DNA of 27,208 nt, from positions 1-27,208 of the forward strand of contig CAYUDC010000028.1 in NCBI GenBank assembly GCA_964443415.1, written 5' to 3'. The position numbers were made by a program, and so were the translations under genes. Shown in pieces: positions 1 through 8,169 of this stretch. The notes beneath the pieces were generated by a model. It was not told where the DNA came from. It was given only the letters and a program-made list of their open reading frames with translations, and searched no databases. This DNA comes from B1 sp964443415 (GTDB lineage: Bacteria > Bacteroidota > Bacteroidia > UKL13-3). Positions within the stretch are counted from its first letter, which is position 1; every line of letters begins with the position of its first letter.

Positions 1-277
1 GAAATTTATTTTTATCAAATTTAATCGTTTGGGCAAATCTTAATAATGAATCATAATCTTTTCGAAAACCGTTAAATCCATATACATAATAAAAGCTATA
101 TTTTGAGTTCTGATTATCATCAACCCCGGTTTCGCAATTGGTTATAAAGTTAATTTTAAACTCGTTTTTTTCGAAAAGCCTATTTGGCATTTGGTACTTT
201 ATATTTTGAAATTCCGATTAAAAGTTAAAACTAATAAGGAATATAAAGAAAATTAAAAAAAATATTAATTGTCTCAT
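1..277 (-). pseudogene. 3'-truncated minus-strand gene, secreted protein interrupted after its signal peptide
   Basis: Reading the minus strand from an ATG at 277 gives 19 codons of a textbook hydrophobic leader (begins MRQLIFFLIFFIFL). A TAA follows at 220-218, and the same frame then stays open for 72 codons to the window edge. That stretch contains an in-frame ATG at 190, followed by MPNRLFEKNEFKINF and a hydrophilic segment rich in N, D, K, Y and F that looks like real secreted-protein sequence. I do not recognise the family. The simplest reading is one secreted protein whose frame is broken by a nonsense mutation or a sequencing error. Alternatives are a genuine start at 190 giving a non-exported protein, or a chance open frame in AT-rich DNA. 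A near-match to the Bacteroidota -7 box (TATCCTTG, minus strand, 287-294) lies 9 bp before the ATG at 277, which favours the longer gene. The C-terminus is outside the window. Confidence 0.45.
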
Positions 278-533
278 AAGTTAATTCAAGGATAGGTAAT
301 AGTGGTGCGAAAGACATACTTATTGATAATTGGTCTACACCCTCTTTGTTGCTGTAAAACGAACGAATATACAGTTTTTCAAAACCGATGGCAATAATAA
401 AAAAGGTATTTAACTCTAGAGTCTAGGTGGATTCCATCTCGGAATATATAACGGAATATGAATACATAATCTAATTTTAAATTATAGAAAATCAATTTAT
501 TATATATCGGAAAACATTTCGGAATTTTTAATG
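278..533. other. AT-rich intergenic region with paired CGGAA repeats
   Basis: No convincing coding frame is seen between the minus-strand leader gene and the fic promoter. The visible structure is CGGAATAT at 440-447 and 452-459, then CGGAAAAC at 508-515 and CGGAATTT at 520-527. Both pairs have a 12-bp period. The first CGGAAT is also the right arm of a short inverted repeat, ATTCC at 431-435 and GGAAT at 441-445. This could be a regulator-binding region for fic, but that is inference. Confidence 0.4.
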
Positions 534-541
534 TATTTTTG
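534..541 (+). promoter_or_regulatory. Bacteroidota -7 element (TATTTTTG) of the fic gene
   Basis: TATTTTTG fits the TAnnTTTG consensus of the Bacteroidota primary sigma factor exactly and lies 21 bp before the ATG at 563. It contains the TTG that would otherwise serve as a start at 539, so that upstream start is unlikely. No clear -33 TTG/TTTG is seen at the usual distance. Confidence 0.55.
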
Positions 542-562
542 CTCAATAATTCTTTCAGTAAC

Positions 563-1801
563 ATGGCCATCTTAGAAGTATATAGGGATCCCTCAACCAT
601 GGAGCCACTGCTCCCAGAAAATATTGGAGATTTGGAACCAATGGCAATACAACTATTAGAAAAATCCTGCGCCTTATCTGCTAAGTTACACCCAGAAACC
701 TCTAAAGCAATTGCTACCTTTCTAAGGCCAATGAATAGCTATTATTCTAATTTAATAGAAGGGCATGACACGCACCCGATAGATATTGAAAAGGCTCTTA
801 AAAAAGACTTTTCTAAGGATCAAAAGAATCGGTCACTTCAAAAAGAAGCCTTATCACATATAGCTGTGAGTGCCGATTTATTTAATATACCCATGAATAA
901 TGGCTTTAACCCTTATTCAACCAAATTCATTAAAAGTCTACATAAAGCTTTTTATGAAAAACTACCTAAAGAATTTCAAGTTGCCATAAATATTGAGGGT
1001 ATTGAAACACCCATTATCCCAGGAGAATTTAGAAAATGTGAAGTTCAAGTGGGCAAACATATTGCTCCCAGCTGGGAAAATTTAGATGGCTTTTTGACTA
1101 GGTATGAAACCTATTACGACCCAAATTCTTTAAGTAATAAAAGTAAAATTAGACGCATTATTGCCATCGCATCAGCGCATCATCGTTTGGCATGGATTCA
1201 TCCCTTTAGTGATGGTAACGGACGCGTGGTTAGATTACTTTCTGATGCTTGTTTTCTTAAAGAAGGAATGAATACCTCAGGATTATGGTCGATGGCTAGA
1301 GGATTGGCAAGAAATGATGCTCATTACAAAACACATTTATCTAATGCCGATTTAACTAGATGGGATAATTATGATGGCCGAGGAAATTTATCGAATAAAA
1401 TGCTAATGAAATTTTGTGAATTTTATTTAGAGACAGCGATTGACCAAGTGGAGTTTATGAAAAAAATGCTTGATCTTGATGCGATGCTTAAGAGAATTCA
1501 TCATTATACCGACCTAATGGTAAGCAAAGGCATATTAAAAACAGAAACGCGTTATATTCTGGAGGCGGTATTTTTAAAGGGGGAAATTCCAAAGAAGGAA
1601 GTAGAGAGAGTAACTGGCAAATCTGATAAAACCGCCAAGATGCTTGCAGAATCACTATTAAATCTAGGTCTTTTAGCTGTTGACAAAACAAATCATCTTT
1701 CTCCCTACAAAGTAAATTATCCTATTTCTGCCTCACCCCTATTGTTCCCTAGCCTATATCCAACTGGCAAAGAAATAGACATGATGGCTATTATAAGATA
1801 G
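563..1801 (+). CDS. Fic family protein (class II, AMPylator-type) with C-terminal winged helix
   Basis: Fic enzymes usually transfer AMP from ATP to a hydroxyl side chain of a target protein. The 412-residue product carries the full catalytic motif HPFSDGNGRVVR at about residues 213-224, with the catalytic His, the Asp that holds Mg and the Arg. Upstream, SNLIEG at 62-67 matches the inhibitory helix motif [S/T]xxxE[G/N], and its Glu66 should block ATP, so this is a class II, self-inhibited Fic. Residues of about 330-385 look like a winged helix-turn-helix (KKEVERVTGKSDKTAKML), a common C-terminal addition in this family. The ATG at 563 was chosen because the in-frame TTG at 539 lies inside the -7 promoter element. 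No antitoxin-like partner is adjacent, as expected when the inhibitory helix is in the same chain. The target is unknown. Confidence 0.93.
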   Translation: MAILEVYRDPSTMEPLLPENIGDLEPMAIQLLEKSCALSAKLHPETSKAIATFLRPMNSYYSNLIEGHDTHPIDIEKALKKDFSKDQKNRSLQKEALSHIAVSADLFNIPMNNGFNPYSTKFIKSLHKAFYEKLPKEFQVAINIEGIETPIIPGEFRKCEVQVGKHIAPSWENLDGFLTRYETYYDPNSLSNKSKIRRIIAIASAHHRLAWIHPFSDGNGRVVRLLSDACFLKEGMNTSGLWSMARGLARNDAHYKTHLSNADLTRWDNYDGRGNLSNKMLMKFCEFYLETAIDQVEFMKKMLDLDAMLKRIHHYTDLMVSKGILKTETRYILEAVFLKGEIPKKEVERVTGKSDKTAKMLAESLLNLGLLAVDKTNHLSPYKVNYPISASPLLFPSLYPTGKEIDMMAIIR

Positions 1802-1824
1802 GGGATCAATTATAATACTAGGGG

Positions 1825-1881
1825 CTATCGTCCATCAACTTCTACCGGTTGCTTATCTACTATGGTCCATCGACCATGGAC
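1825..1881. repeat. GTCCATC-type intergenic repeat and hairpin
   Basis: CTATCGTCCATCAAC (1825-1839) and CTATGGTCCATCGAC (1860-1874) agree at 13 of 15 bases. The second copy forms alternative hairpins: ATGGTC/GACCAT (1862-1867 with 1872-1877, 4-nt loop) or GTCCAT/ATGGAC (1865-1870 with 1876-1881, 5-nt loop). It lies between fic and the M20 gene and has no T-run, so it is not a convincing intrinsic terminator. It may belong to a short interspersed repeat family, which one window cannot show. Confidence 0.4.
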
Positions 1882-1904
1882 TTCTAAAAGAACCCCACAA
1901 TCAA

Positions 1905-1912
1905 TATATTTG
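1905..1912 (+). promoter_or_regulatory. Bacteroidota -7 element (TATATTTG) of the M20 gene
   Basis: TATATTTG is an exact TAnnTTTG match ending only 4 bp before the ATG at 1917. Transcription from it would begin at or next to the start codon, so the mRNA would be leaderless or nearly so. No Shine-Dalgarno sequence fits in the gap. Confidence 0.5.
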
Positions 1913-1916
1913 TAAG

Positions 1917-3104
1917 ATGCTAGCAGAAAAAATCAAGCAATTGGCAGCCGATAGTGCTGCGCAACTTTCTACCACCCGTAGGCATTTGCACATGCATCCA
2001 GAATTGTCTTTTCAAGAATATCAAACCGTAGCTTTTGTTAAACAACAACTAGAAAGCCTCGGCATTACCCATATTACACCCCGTGCCAATACTGGCTTAG
2101 AAGTTCTTATAGAAGGCAAAAACCCTAGCAAAAAAGTAATCGCCTTGCGTGCCGACATGGATGCCTTGCCTATTACAGAAGCCAATGAGGTGCCTTATAA
2201 ATCGCAAAACAATGGTGTGATGCATGCTTGCGGTCATGATGTTCATACCACCTGCTTGCTAGGTGCTGCCAGTATCTTACAACAACTTAAGGATTCTTTT
2301 GAGGGCAGCATCAAATTATTCTTTCAGCCTGGCGAAGAACGCTTGCCTGGCGGTGCTTCTTTGATGATTGAAGAAGGTGTGCTCCAAAACCCTGCTGTAA
2401 ACGGCGTCTTGGGTCAACATGTAATGCCTTTAATTCCGGCCGGAAAAGTAGGCTTTCGAAGCGGACTATACATGGCCAGTACCGACGAAATTTATGTAAC
2501 CATTAAAGGCAAAGGTGGCCATGGTGCTATGCCTAATCTTGGCATCGACCCAGTAGTGGTAATGGCGCAACTCATTACAAGCCTACAAACCATTGTGAGT
2601 AGAAATGCCAACCCTATTGTACCCAGCGTGCTAAGCTTTGGAAAAGTAATCGCCAATGGTGCCACCAATGTCATTCCAAATGAAGTGTATATGGAAGGCA
2701 CTTTTAGAACCCTCGACGAGCAATGGCGCAGCCAAGCCCATGCCCGTATGTTAGAAATTGCCGAAGGAATTGGCAAGGCCACTGGCGCCAGCATTCACTT
2801 TGACATTAGAAAAGGCTATCCGTTTTTAATGAACGAGCCGGCACTCACCGCAAGGGCTAAGCAAGCAGCAGAAGCCTATTTGGGAAAAGAAAATGTGCTC
2901 GACCTAGATATATGGATGGCAGCAGAAGACTTTGCCTATTTCTCGCAAGCCGCTCCCTCCTGCTTCTACAGGCTTGGCACCCGCAACGAGGCAAAAGGAA
3001 TTGTATCGGGCGTGCACACGCCAACCTTTGATATAGACGAAAGCGCCTTAGAAATTGGTGCAGGCCTTATGGCTTGGTTAGCCTTGGAAGAACTAAAAGC
3101 CTAA
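1917..3104 (+). CDS. M20 family amidohydrolase (M20D, hippurate/acyl-amino-acid hydrolase type)
   Basis: This is a di-metal amidohydrolase that splits N-acyl or N-acetyl groups from amino acids or dipeptide-like substrates. The 395-residue length is normal for the family. Family motifs appear in order: RRHLHMHPELSF near 21-32, LRADMDALPI at 77-86, HACGHDVH at 103-110 with Cys105 and His107 as likely ligands, GEER at 139-142 with tandem catalytic Glu140-Glu141, GQH near 166-168, the dimerisation (lid) domain around 185-300, MAAEDFAYF near 325, and GVHTPTFDID near the end. No signal peptide is seen, so it is cytoplasmic. The N-terminus MLAEKIKQLA aligns with the usual family start, which supports the ATG at 1917 despite the promoter box directly upstream. 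The substrate (N-acetyl-diaminopimelate, hippurate, auxin conjugates or peptides) cannot be read from sequence. The gene stands alone and converges with the T9SS-sorted protein. Confidence 0.93.
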   Translation: MLAEKIKQLAADSAAQLSTTRRHLHMHPELSFQEYQTVAFVKQQLESLGITHITPRANTGLEVLIEGKNPSKKVIALRADMDALPITEANEVPYKSQNNGVMHACGHDVHTTCLLGAASILQQLKDSFEGSIKLFFQPGEERLPGGASLMIEEGVLQNPAVNGVLGQHVMPLIPAGKVGFRSGLYMASTDEIYVTIKGKGGHGAMPNLGIDPVVVMAQLITSLQTIVSRNANPIVPSVLSFGKVIANGATNVIPNEVYMEGTFRTLDEQWRSQAHARMLEIAEGIGKATGASIHFDIRKGYPFLMNEPALTARAKQAAEAYLGKENVLDLDIWMAAEDFAYFSQAAPSCFYRLGTRNEAKGIVSGVHTPTFDIDESALEIGAGLMAWLALEELKA

Positions 3105-3111
3105 GGCTTTT
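3095..3111. terminator. Bidirectional hairpin terminator with both stop codons in the loop
   Basis: AAAAGCC (3095-3101), loop TAA (3102-3104), GGCTTTT (3105-3111) is a perfect 7-bp inverted repeat. Each strand therefore carries a G/C-containing stem ending in TTTT. The TAA in the loop is the stop codon of the M20 gene. The minus-strand stop TAG of the T9SS-sorted gene (3103-3101) overlaps it by two bases. Confidence 0.6.
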
Positions 3112-4330
3112 CTACTTTTAACTTAATGGTTTCGATGCCCTCGCCTTTTAGAAAATAGTAGCCCGCTGCTAAGTCAGAACAATCAATTTTCCTTAAACCT
3201 TGGCTAGGTTCAAACCGCTTTAAAATGGAACCTTTAACATCATATAACTCCAATGCGCCATCAAAACCATTGAGGTTAAACACCCCATCGCTGGGCACTG
3301 GAAAAATGTTAAGTTCTTGTTGTTTAACCACTGGTTCTTTTACTGCACTTGCCGGACCCTCTAGGTAATGCGAAAGCAAAGGCGATAGGTCTAACACATG
3401 CATTTTTTGCGGGTTATTGGCAAAAGGTTGTCTAACAAAAAGTTCGTTGCTGATAAAGTATTTTTTGCCATCTAAAGAACTGATGGCTTCTATTTGATGA
3501 AAGCCTAAATCGAGACTTACCTTGCGTTTATTGCCACTAAAAAAATTACCTGGTTCGTAGTCGTACAACAAATAAACAAATGGCATTAATAATGGGCTAT
3601 ATCCAGTGAGCACCAATAAACGCTTTTGCTCTATGAGCGTGGCTCCTGTGATTAATCCTTTTACATCTAAGGATGCGCTGGGTTTTACACTATAATTCCC
3701 TGGCACCTTTGGCAAGGCATACACACGGGTAATATTGCTCTGCCACTCTTTAGAAAACAAATACAAAGAGTCTTTTGATGCCACCATGGCTTCGCAATCA
3801 AAATTGGTTTGGTTGGAGGCTTGCGGCGTAAAATCTGTTTGTGCCTCATAAGAAAAAGCAATGGTTTCTACCACAGGACTTCTGCTTAACAAAGACAGTT
3901 TACTCACCTTATAAACCTTTAAGTTTCTACGATTGCCACTGCTGTTGTTTCCAAAATCGCCTATATAAAAGTATTGATCATCTTGTGTTACATCTTCCCA
4001 ATCGATGTTGCTTAAGCCAGTTAAAGCATACACCGCTTTAATGCTGCCATTGCTACTGTCTAAAGCATAAAGGTTGATATCGGTATTATCGTTGTGGGTA
4101 TAAAGCCTACTACCATACAGCACTAAGCCAGATGATTCGTGCAAGGTATCTGATAACTGAACAGATTTTATGGGTGCAATGGTAGCATTATCATACACAC
4201 AAGTACCATTATTTTTGGTGGCAGCAGGATTATAGTTGTTTGCTTTGCTATCGGTGCAGCCGGGCACCTGCGCCTTAGCGGTGAAGGCCATTAACAACCA
4301 TAAAACCAAAGATAAAATAGAATGACGCAT
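3101..4330 (-). CDS. Secreted beta-propeller-like protein with T9SS type A sorting domain
   Basis: The 409-residue protein starts with a signal peptide (residues 1-20, cleavage after TAKA). Next comes the short Cys-containing module GCTDSKANNYNPAATKNNGT at about 24-43, a motif often found just inside the N-terminus of Bacteroidota secreted proteins. Residues of about 55-330 contain repeated strand-turn patterns such as ESSGLVLYGSRLYTHNDN and DWEDVTQDDQYFYIGDFGNN. These resemble the SdiA-regulated/esterase-like beta-propeller family, an assignment I hold only moderately. The last roughly 75 residues (from LNIFPVPSDGVFNL to KLKVEKP) are a classic Por secretion (T9SS) type A C-terminal domain, so the protein is expected to cross the outer membrane and be released or surface-anchored. 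Its ATG lies 3 bp after the stop of the AsmA-like gene, so the two are probably co-transcribed. The function of the propeller is unknown. Confidence 0.85.
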   Translation of the reverse strand: MRHSILSLVLWLLMAFTAKAQVPGCTDSKANNYNPAATKNNGTCVYDNATIAPIKSVQLSDTLHESSGLVLYGSRLYTHNDNTDINLYALDSSNGSIKAVYALTGLSNIDWEDVTQDDQYFYIGDFGNNSSGNRRNLKVYKVSKLSLLSRSPVVETIAFSYEAQTDFTPQASNQTNFDCEAMVASKDSLYLFSKEWQSNITRVYALPKVPGNYSVKPSASLDVKGLITGATLIEQKRLLVLTGYSPLLMPFVYLLYDYEPGNFFSGNKRKVSLDLGFHQIEAISSLDGKKYFISNELFVRQPFANNPQKMHVLDLSPLLSHYLEGPASAVKEPVVKQQELNIFPVPSDGVFNLNGFDGALELYDVKGSILKRFEPSQGLRKIDCSDLAAGYYFLKGEGIETIKLKVEKP

Positions 4331-4333
4331 GGT

Positions 4334-7033
4334 TTAGGGTTTTAGCAATCCTTTGAGTTTACGCTTGGCTTCTTCTTCGGCTTGCTTCTTAATTTTATCA
4401 GCCTCGGCTTTGGCTTTTGCCTCAGCTTCTTTGCGCAGTCTTTCTTTTTCGGCAGCCACTTTGGCCTCTGCTTCCGATTTAAGTTTTTGAGCCTCTGCTC
4501 TAGCCTTATCTTCGGCTTCTTTTAGTTTTTTGGCTGCCTCGGCTTTGGCTTGCGCTTCCATTTCTTTGGCCTTTCTTTTGGCTTCTTCTAAGGCTTTATC
4601 TTTTAATGAACCAGCAGAACCCGTAATTAAATCTTTGATATTGGTGGTGATTTCGGGCTTGGTAAAAGTACCACCGATGTTAAGCAGCACGGGTAAGGTT
4701 TCGTTTAAGGCAATGTCTGAACCAAGGGCGCTATTAAATTGTTTAATGGCGAGGCTAATGGCCGCATCGGCGGCACCAAGTTCTTTGCGCGGGATGTTCA
4801 TTAAGCCTGTATAAGTAATGGTTTGATCCAAACCAGTTGAACCACTAAGCTCTATCAATTGATTGGCCATCTTTAATTGGAATGGTTCTGTATACACCCT
4901 TCCATTGAGCACCTTCCAATTGATTTTTGCATTGCTCACAGACATTTGTTTGTATTCTGGTTTAGCCATGATATCGGCAATTTTGCTGAGCGAACTGATA
5001 TTGGTAATAGTAGCTTGAGGCAAGCTTACATATCCATTGGCTACAAGGGTGTTCATATCTGGTTGCATTTGGGATGTTAAAGTACTGCTCATGTTAAAGA
5101 CAGTGCTAAAACTTCCTGTGATATGCTCGGCAGCAGGTGCCAATTTCTGAACAGTGTTAAAGGTTTTATAGGCCTTTTGAATATCTAAATTTTGGATACT
5201 AAAATCTATTTTCATGCTAGGCACTGCTGGATTTTTGGTTTCGTAATAGCCATCCATACTCATTGTTGACCCGAGTAAGTTTAAAGCAATTTTTTGGAAG
5301 TCTAGCTGTTGATTGGCCAAATGCAAACCACCTTTAAAATTGGTAATTTCCATATTGGTATACAACAACTTTTGGATGTTGCTCTTAAATTGAAAATCAA
5401 TGTTGGCTGGTAAAACAAATACCGTCATGGCCGCTGTATCTTCTGCCACCACAGCAGTGTCTGTAGACTCTGTCAACCACTCGTTGGCATCTAATACGTT
5501 GCTAGTTAGGTTTAGGTTTCCTTTAAGGGTGGCATTGCCAAGGTAATAGGCATAAAAGTTATCGAGCGCGCCACTCAATACAAAATCGCTATGGCCAATG
5601 GCAGCATCAAAATTTTGAAGCAATACTTGTTTAGGTGTAAAAGTCATGGCTGCCTCTTTAATGCTAAACGGCTTGGGTAAATCGCTGGCAGCGTATTTTA
5701 ATTGATTGATCAACAAACTTCCTTTGGCTTCAAAAGCTTCGTATTGGCCTTTATCGAGGGTGCTCATATTTCCTTTGGCACTCATATCTGTGGTAATGAT
5801 ACCTTCTAGGCTAGTGCCTTCTGGCAAGGGAACCAAGGCAGAAACATTGGCTAGGTTAATTTTACCTGCAAACAAGGCATCGATGTATGGATCGCTTTCG
5901 GGGGTTTTGGCAAATAATTTGGCATCAAAGGCATCGCCATTAAGCAGCCAGTGTAATTTCTCGAGCTTAACTTCGGTATGGTCTGGCACTCCATCTGGAT
6001 TACTCACCGACAGCTTAACATTTAGCTCCTCCATGGGTTTAGGCAAGGAGGTATATTTAAACCACCCTTCATCGATGCTTAGGTTCAAACCGAAACCCGG
6101 CATAGATTGCGCATTGTAAGTACCTTTGAGAAAACCGTTGAGGGTGAGTTTTCCTTTGGTTTCTAAGCCTTTCATATCGCTGGCATAGATGGCAGGAATT
6201 AAAGATAAAAACTGTGCAATATCATTTTGTTTTACCCCCCATTTAAGGTCCATCACCATATCGTCACCAGGCATGGCAAAAGTTCCTTCAAGACCCATTT
6301 CTAGGGCGTTTAACTTAAACTGATGTTCTTTAAAAGTAAAGAGCATCTGCGCCATATCTATGTCTAAAGTACCATCCATAGACGCTTTGGTTTGATTAAG
6401 ATAGGTAATACCTTCCATTTGATAGGTAAGCGCATCGATGCTAAGCTTGCTCAGCATGCTCATGAGGGTTTCGGAGAAGTCGCCAGACAAGGTATAGTTA
6501 ACACCCTGTAAAGTGGCCTTCATATCGCCTTGTTGGTCGTTGTAGATTAGATTACCATTTATAATTTCTAAGCTTCTAAGCTTAAGCGAAAAAGCAGAGG
6601 AGGCAGTATCTTCTGTGGCTGCGGTGGCAGAAGAATCTACCAGAGAAATGTCCCAATTTGCGCGACCATCTTTTAAAATAGCAGTATATATTTTGGGTTG
6701 ATCCAACAGGAGTTTGCGCACATTGATTTGTTCGCCGCGGATAACACTCATAAGGTCTAGCACCGCAGTAAATTCTTTGACAGCAAAGAGGGTATCGCCT
6801 AAAAAGGGCTCTTTATTGATTAGGACAATATCTTGAATACTTAGGGATAAATTAGGGAAACTACGAATAAGACTCAAACTGATGTCTTCGTTAAAACTAA
6901 GGGAGGCATTCATTTGCTGGTTGGCTGCGGTTTTAACAGCACTTACAATTTTGCCTTTAAATAAAAAAGGAGCAATTAGCAAAAGGATGAATAAAACGAG
7001 GAGGCTAATGCCAAAAATTTTCAGGATTTTCAT
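4334..7033 (-). CDS. AsmA family inner-membrane-anchored envelope protein with long charged C-terminal helix
   Basis: AsmA-like proteins are anchored in the inner membrane and extend into the periplasm as long beta-rich bridges. Family members are linked to outer-membrane assembly and lipid transport. The 899-residue product has one N-terminal membrane segment (about 5-25, LKIFGISLLVLFILLLIAPF). The typical AsmA pattern follows: a domain that anchors on SFPNLSLSIQDI near 58-69, then a long run of beta strands with recurring LDID and LKGTLNL-like segments up to about 800. The C-terminus is unusual: residues 809-899 are almost only A, K, E, R, Q and L, giving a rod-like charged helix or coiled coil. 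A near-match to the promoter -7 box (TAACTTGC, one T short) lies just upstream of the ATG at 7033. The next gene downstream is the T9SS-sorted protein, 3 bp away. Confidence 0.85.
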   Translation of the reverse strand: MKILKIFGISLLVLFILLLIAPFLFKGKIVSAVKTAANQQMNASLSFNEDISLSLIRSFPNLSLSIQDIVLINKEPFLGDTLFAVKEFTAVLDLMSVIRGEQINVRKLLLDQPKIYTAILKDGRANWDISLVDSSATAATEDTASSAFSLKLRSLEIINGNLIYNDQQGDMKATLQGVNYTLSGDFSETLMSMLSKLSIDALTYQMEGITYLNQTKASMDGTLDIDMAQMLFTFKEHQFKLNALEMGLEGTFAMPGDDMVMDLKWGVKQNDIAQFLSLIPAIYASDMKGLETKGKLTLNGFLKGTYNAQSMPGFGLNLSIDEGWFKYTSLPKPMEELNVKLSVSNPDGVPDHTEVKLEKLHWLLNGDAFDAKLFAKTPESDPYIDALFAGKINLANVSALVPLPEGTSLEGIITTDMSAKGNMSTLDKGQYEAFEAKGSLLINQLKYAASDLPKPFSIKEAAMTFTPKQVLLQNFDAAIGHSDFVLSGALDNFYAYYLGNATLKGNLNLTSNVLDANEWLTESTDTAVVAEDTAAMTVFVLPANIDFQFKSNIQKLLYTNMEITNFKGGLHLANQQLDFQKIALNLLGSTMSMDGYYETKNPAVPSMKIDFSIQNLDIQKAYKTFNTVQKLAPAAEHITGSFSTVFNMSSTLTSQMQPDMNTLVANGYVSLPQATITNISSLSKIADIMAKPEYKQMSVSNAKINWKVLNGRVYTEPFQLKMANQLIELSGSTGLDQTITYTGLMNIPRKELGAADAAISLAIKQFNSALGSDIALNETLPVLLNIGGTFTKPEITTNIKDLITGSAGSLKDKALEEAKRKAKEMEAQAKAEAAKKLKEAEDKARAEAQKLKSEAEAKVAAEKERLRKEAEAKAKAEADKIKKQAEEEAKRKLKGLLKP

Positions 7034-7074
7034 AGCCGCAAGTTAGGCAAGATGCGGGTTACAAGCAAGCCTGC

Positions 7075-8169
7075 TTATTTACTCGGTATTCTAATTACAA
7101 AAGCGGTACCATGGCCAGCATCAGAATCTATATGAATTTCTGCACCTAATTTATTGAGGGCCATTTTTGCGTTATATAAACCAATGCCCGACCCCATGGC
7201 TTGGGAGGAGGCCCTAAAAAACATTTCGAAAACACGTGGCTGAAACTCTTTACCTATGCCAATTCCGTTGTCTTTAACCGTTATTACAGCTTCACCTTTA
7301 CTTACATGGGCAGAAAGTTCTATTTGCTTATCGGGGTTATCAAGCTTTTGGTATTTGATGGCATTCGATAATAAGTTTTGGATGACAATCAATAAAACCA
7401 GTTTATCACTTCTAAACTCTTCGTTCTGGGTAACATTTATGTTACAAGTTATCTTTTTATCCAACATTTCGATGGCGTAGATACCTTTGATTTCATCGAG
7501 TAATTTATCAAAACGCACGCTCGAAATGGTGAGTTCGCCACGTTTTACTTTATAATATTCTAGGAGGTTAGAGATAAATTCATCGAGGCGGGTTACGTTG
7601 CTGGTAATCATATCACCAAACTCGTGCACTTCTTCCATAGAGTTGGCTTTTTGCAAGAACCCTGCAATGGCCAAGATGCCCATGAGCGGCGAACGTAAAT
7701 CATGAGATACAGAGTACACAAATCGGTCTAACTCTTTATAAGCTTCGGTAAGTTCGCGGTTCTTCTCTTCCAGCAACCACTTGGTATGGTAGTATTCTGT
7801 GGCATCTTTTACCACGCTTCTTATCTCATCTTCAATCCAAGGCTTTTTAATGTATCTAAATATCTGCCCTTTGTTAATGGCATCTGTAAGGGCTTCCACG
7901 TCACCATAAGCAGTTAATAAAACCCTAAAAGGCTCTGGGTAATTGAGTCGAATTTTCTCGAACATCTCCACACCAGTCATAAATGGCATGCGATAATCCG
8001 AAATAATTACTTGAGGCTTATGCTTCTTTAATAATTCAAATGCTTCATCGGGCGAGTTGGCAAGTAATACCTCAAAATCTAACCTAAAAGAGGCTTTAAA
8101 CGACATGAGGTTATTGCGTTCGTCGTCTACATACAATACAAGAGGTTTGGCTATTCTATTTTCAGACAT
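7075..8169 (-). CDS. REC-histidine kinase (response regulator receiver fused to HisKA/HATPase)
   Basis: This soluble protein combines an N-terminal receiver domain (about residues 9-125) with a C-terminal histidine kinase. In the receiver, DD15-16 forms the acidic pocket, Asp58 in IISDYRMP is the phospho-acceptor, Thr86 is in LLTAYGD and Lys109 is in IKKPW. A short helix (130-150) leads to the H-box SVSHDLRSPLMG with His156, then the N-box NLLSNAIKYQ with Asn269, the G1 box DNGIGI at 300-305 and the G2 box GSGIGLYNAK from 326. All key residues are present, so both phospho-acceptance and kinase activity are plausible. There is no membrane segment. It is the last gene of the four-gene unit and overlaps the upstream 7TM-DISM kinase by 8 bp, so it is likely a direct phosphorelay partner. 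Its receiver closely resembles the divergent stand-alone REC protein at 13330-13803 (both contain YVDDE, NNLMSFKA and FRL). Confidence 0.93.
   Translation of the reverse strand: MSENRIAKPLVLYVDDERNNLMSFKASFRLDFEVLLANSPDEAFELLKKHKPQVIISDYRMPFMTGVEMFEKIRLNYPEPFRVLLTAYGDVEALTDAINKGQIFRYIKKPWIEDEIRSVVKDATEYYHTKWLLEEKNRELTEAYKELDRFVYSVSHDLRSPLMGILAIAGFLQKANSMEEVHEFGDMITSNVTRLDEFISNLLEYYKVKRGELTISSVRFDKLLDEIKGIYAIEMLDKKITCNINVTQNEEFRSDKLVLLIVIQNLLSNAIKYQKLDNPDKQIELSAHVSKGEAVITVKDNGIGIGKEFQPRVFEMFFRASSQAMGSGIGLYNAKMALNKLGAEIHIDSDAGHGTAFVIRIPSK

Noticed and set aside
379..600. 73-residue minus-strand open frame overlapping the fic start
   Set aside because: Overlaps the fic coding start and its promoter, has composition typical of random AT-rich translation and no recognisable motif.
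563..1801. Fic as toxin of a two-gene Fic-antitoxin (FicTA) pair
   Set aside because: No small antitoxin gene lies next to it, and the inhibitory motif SNLIEG is present in the same chain.
7053..7077. Short hairpin AAGCA/TGCTT just after the REC-kinase stop as terminator
   Set aside because: Only 5 bp of stem and no T-run on the minus strand. The downstream AsmA gene follows within 41 bp.
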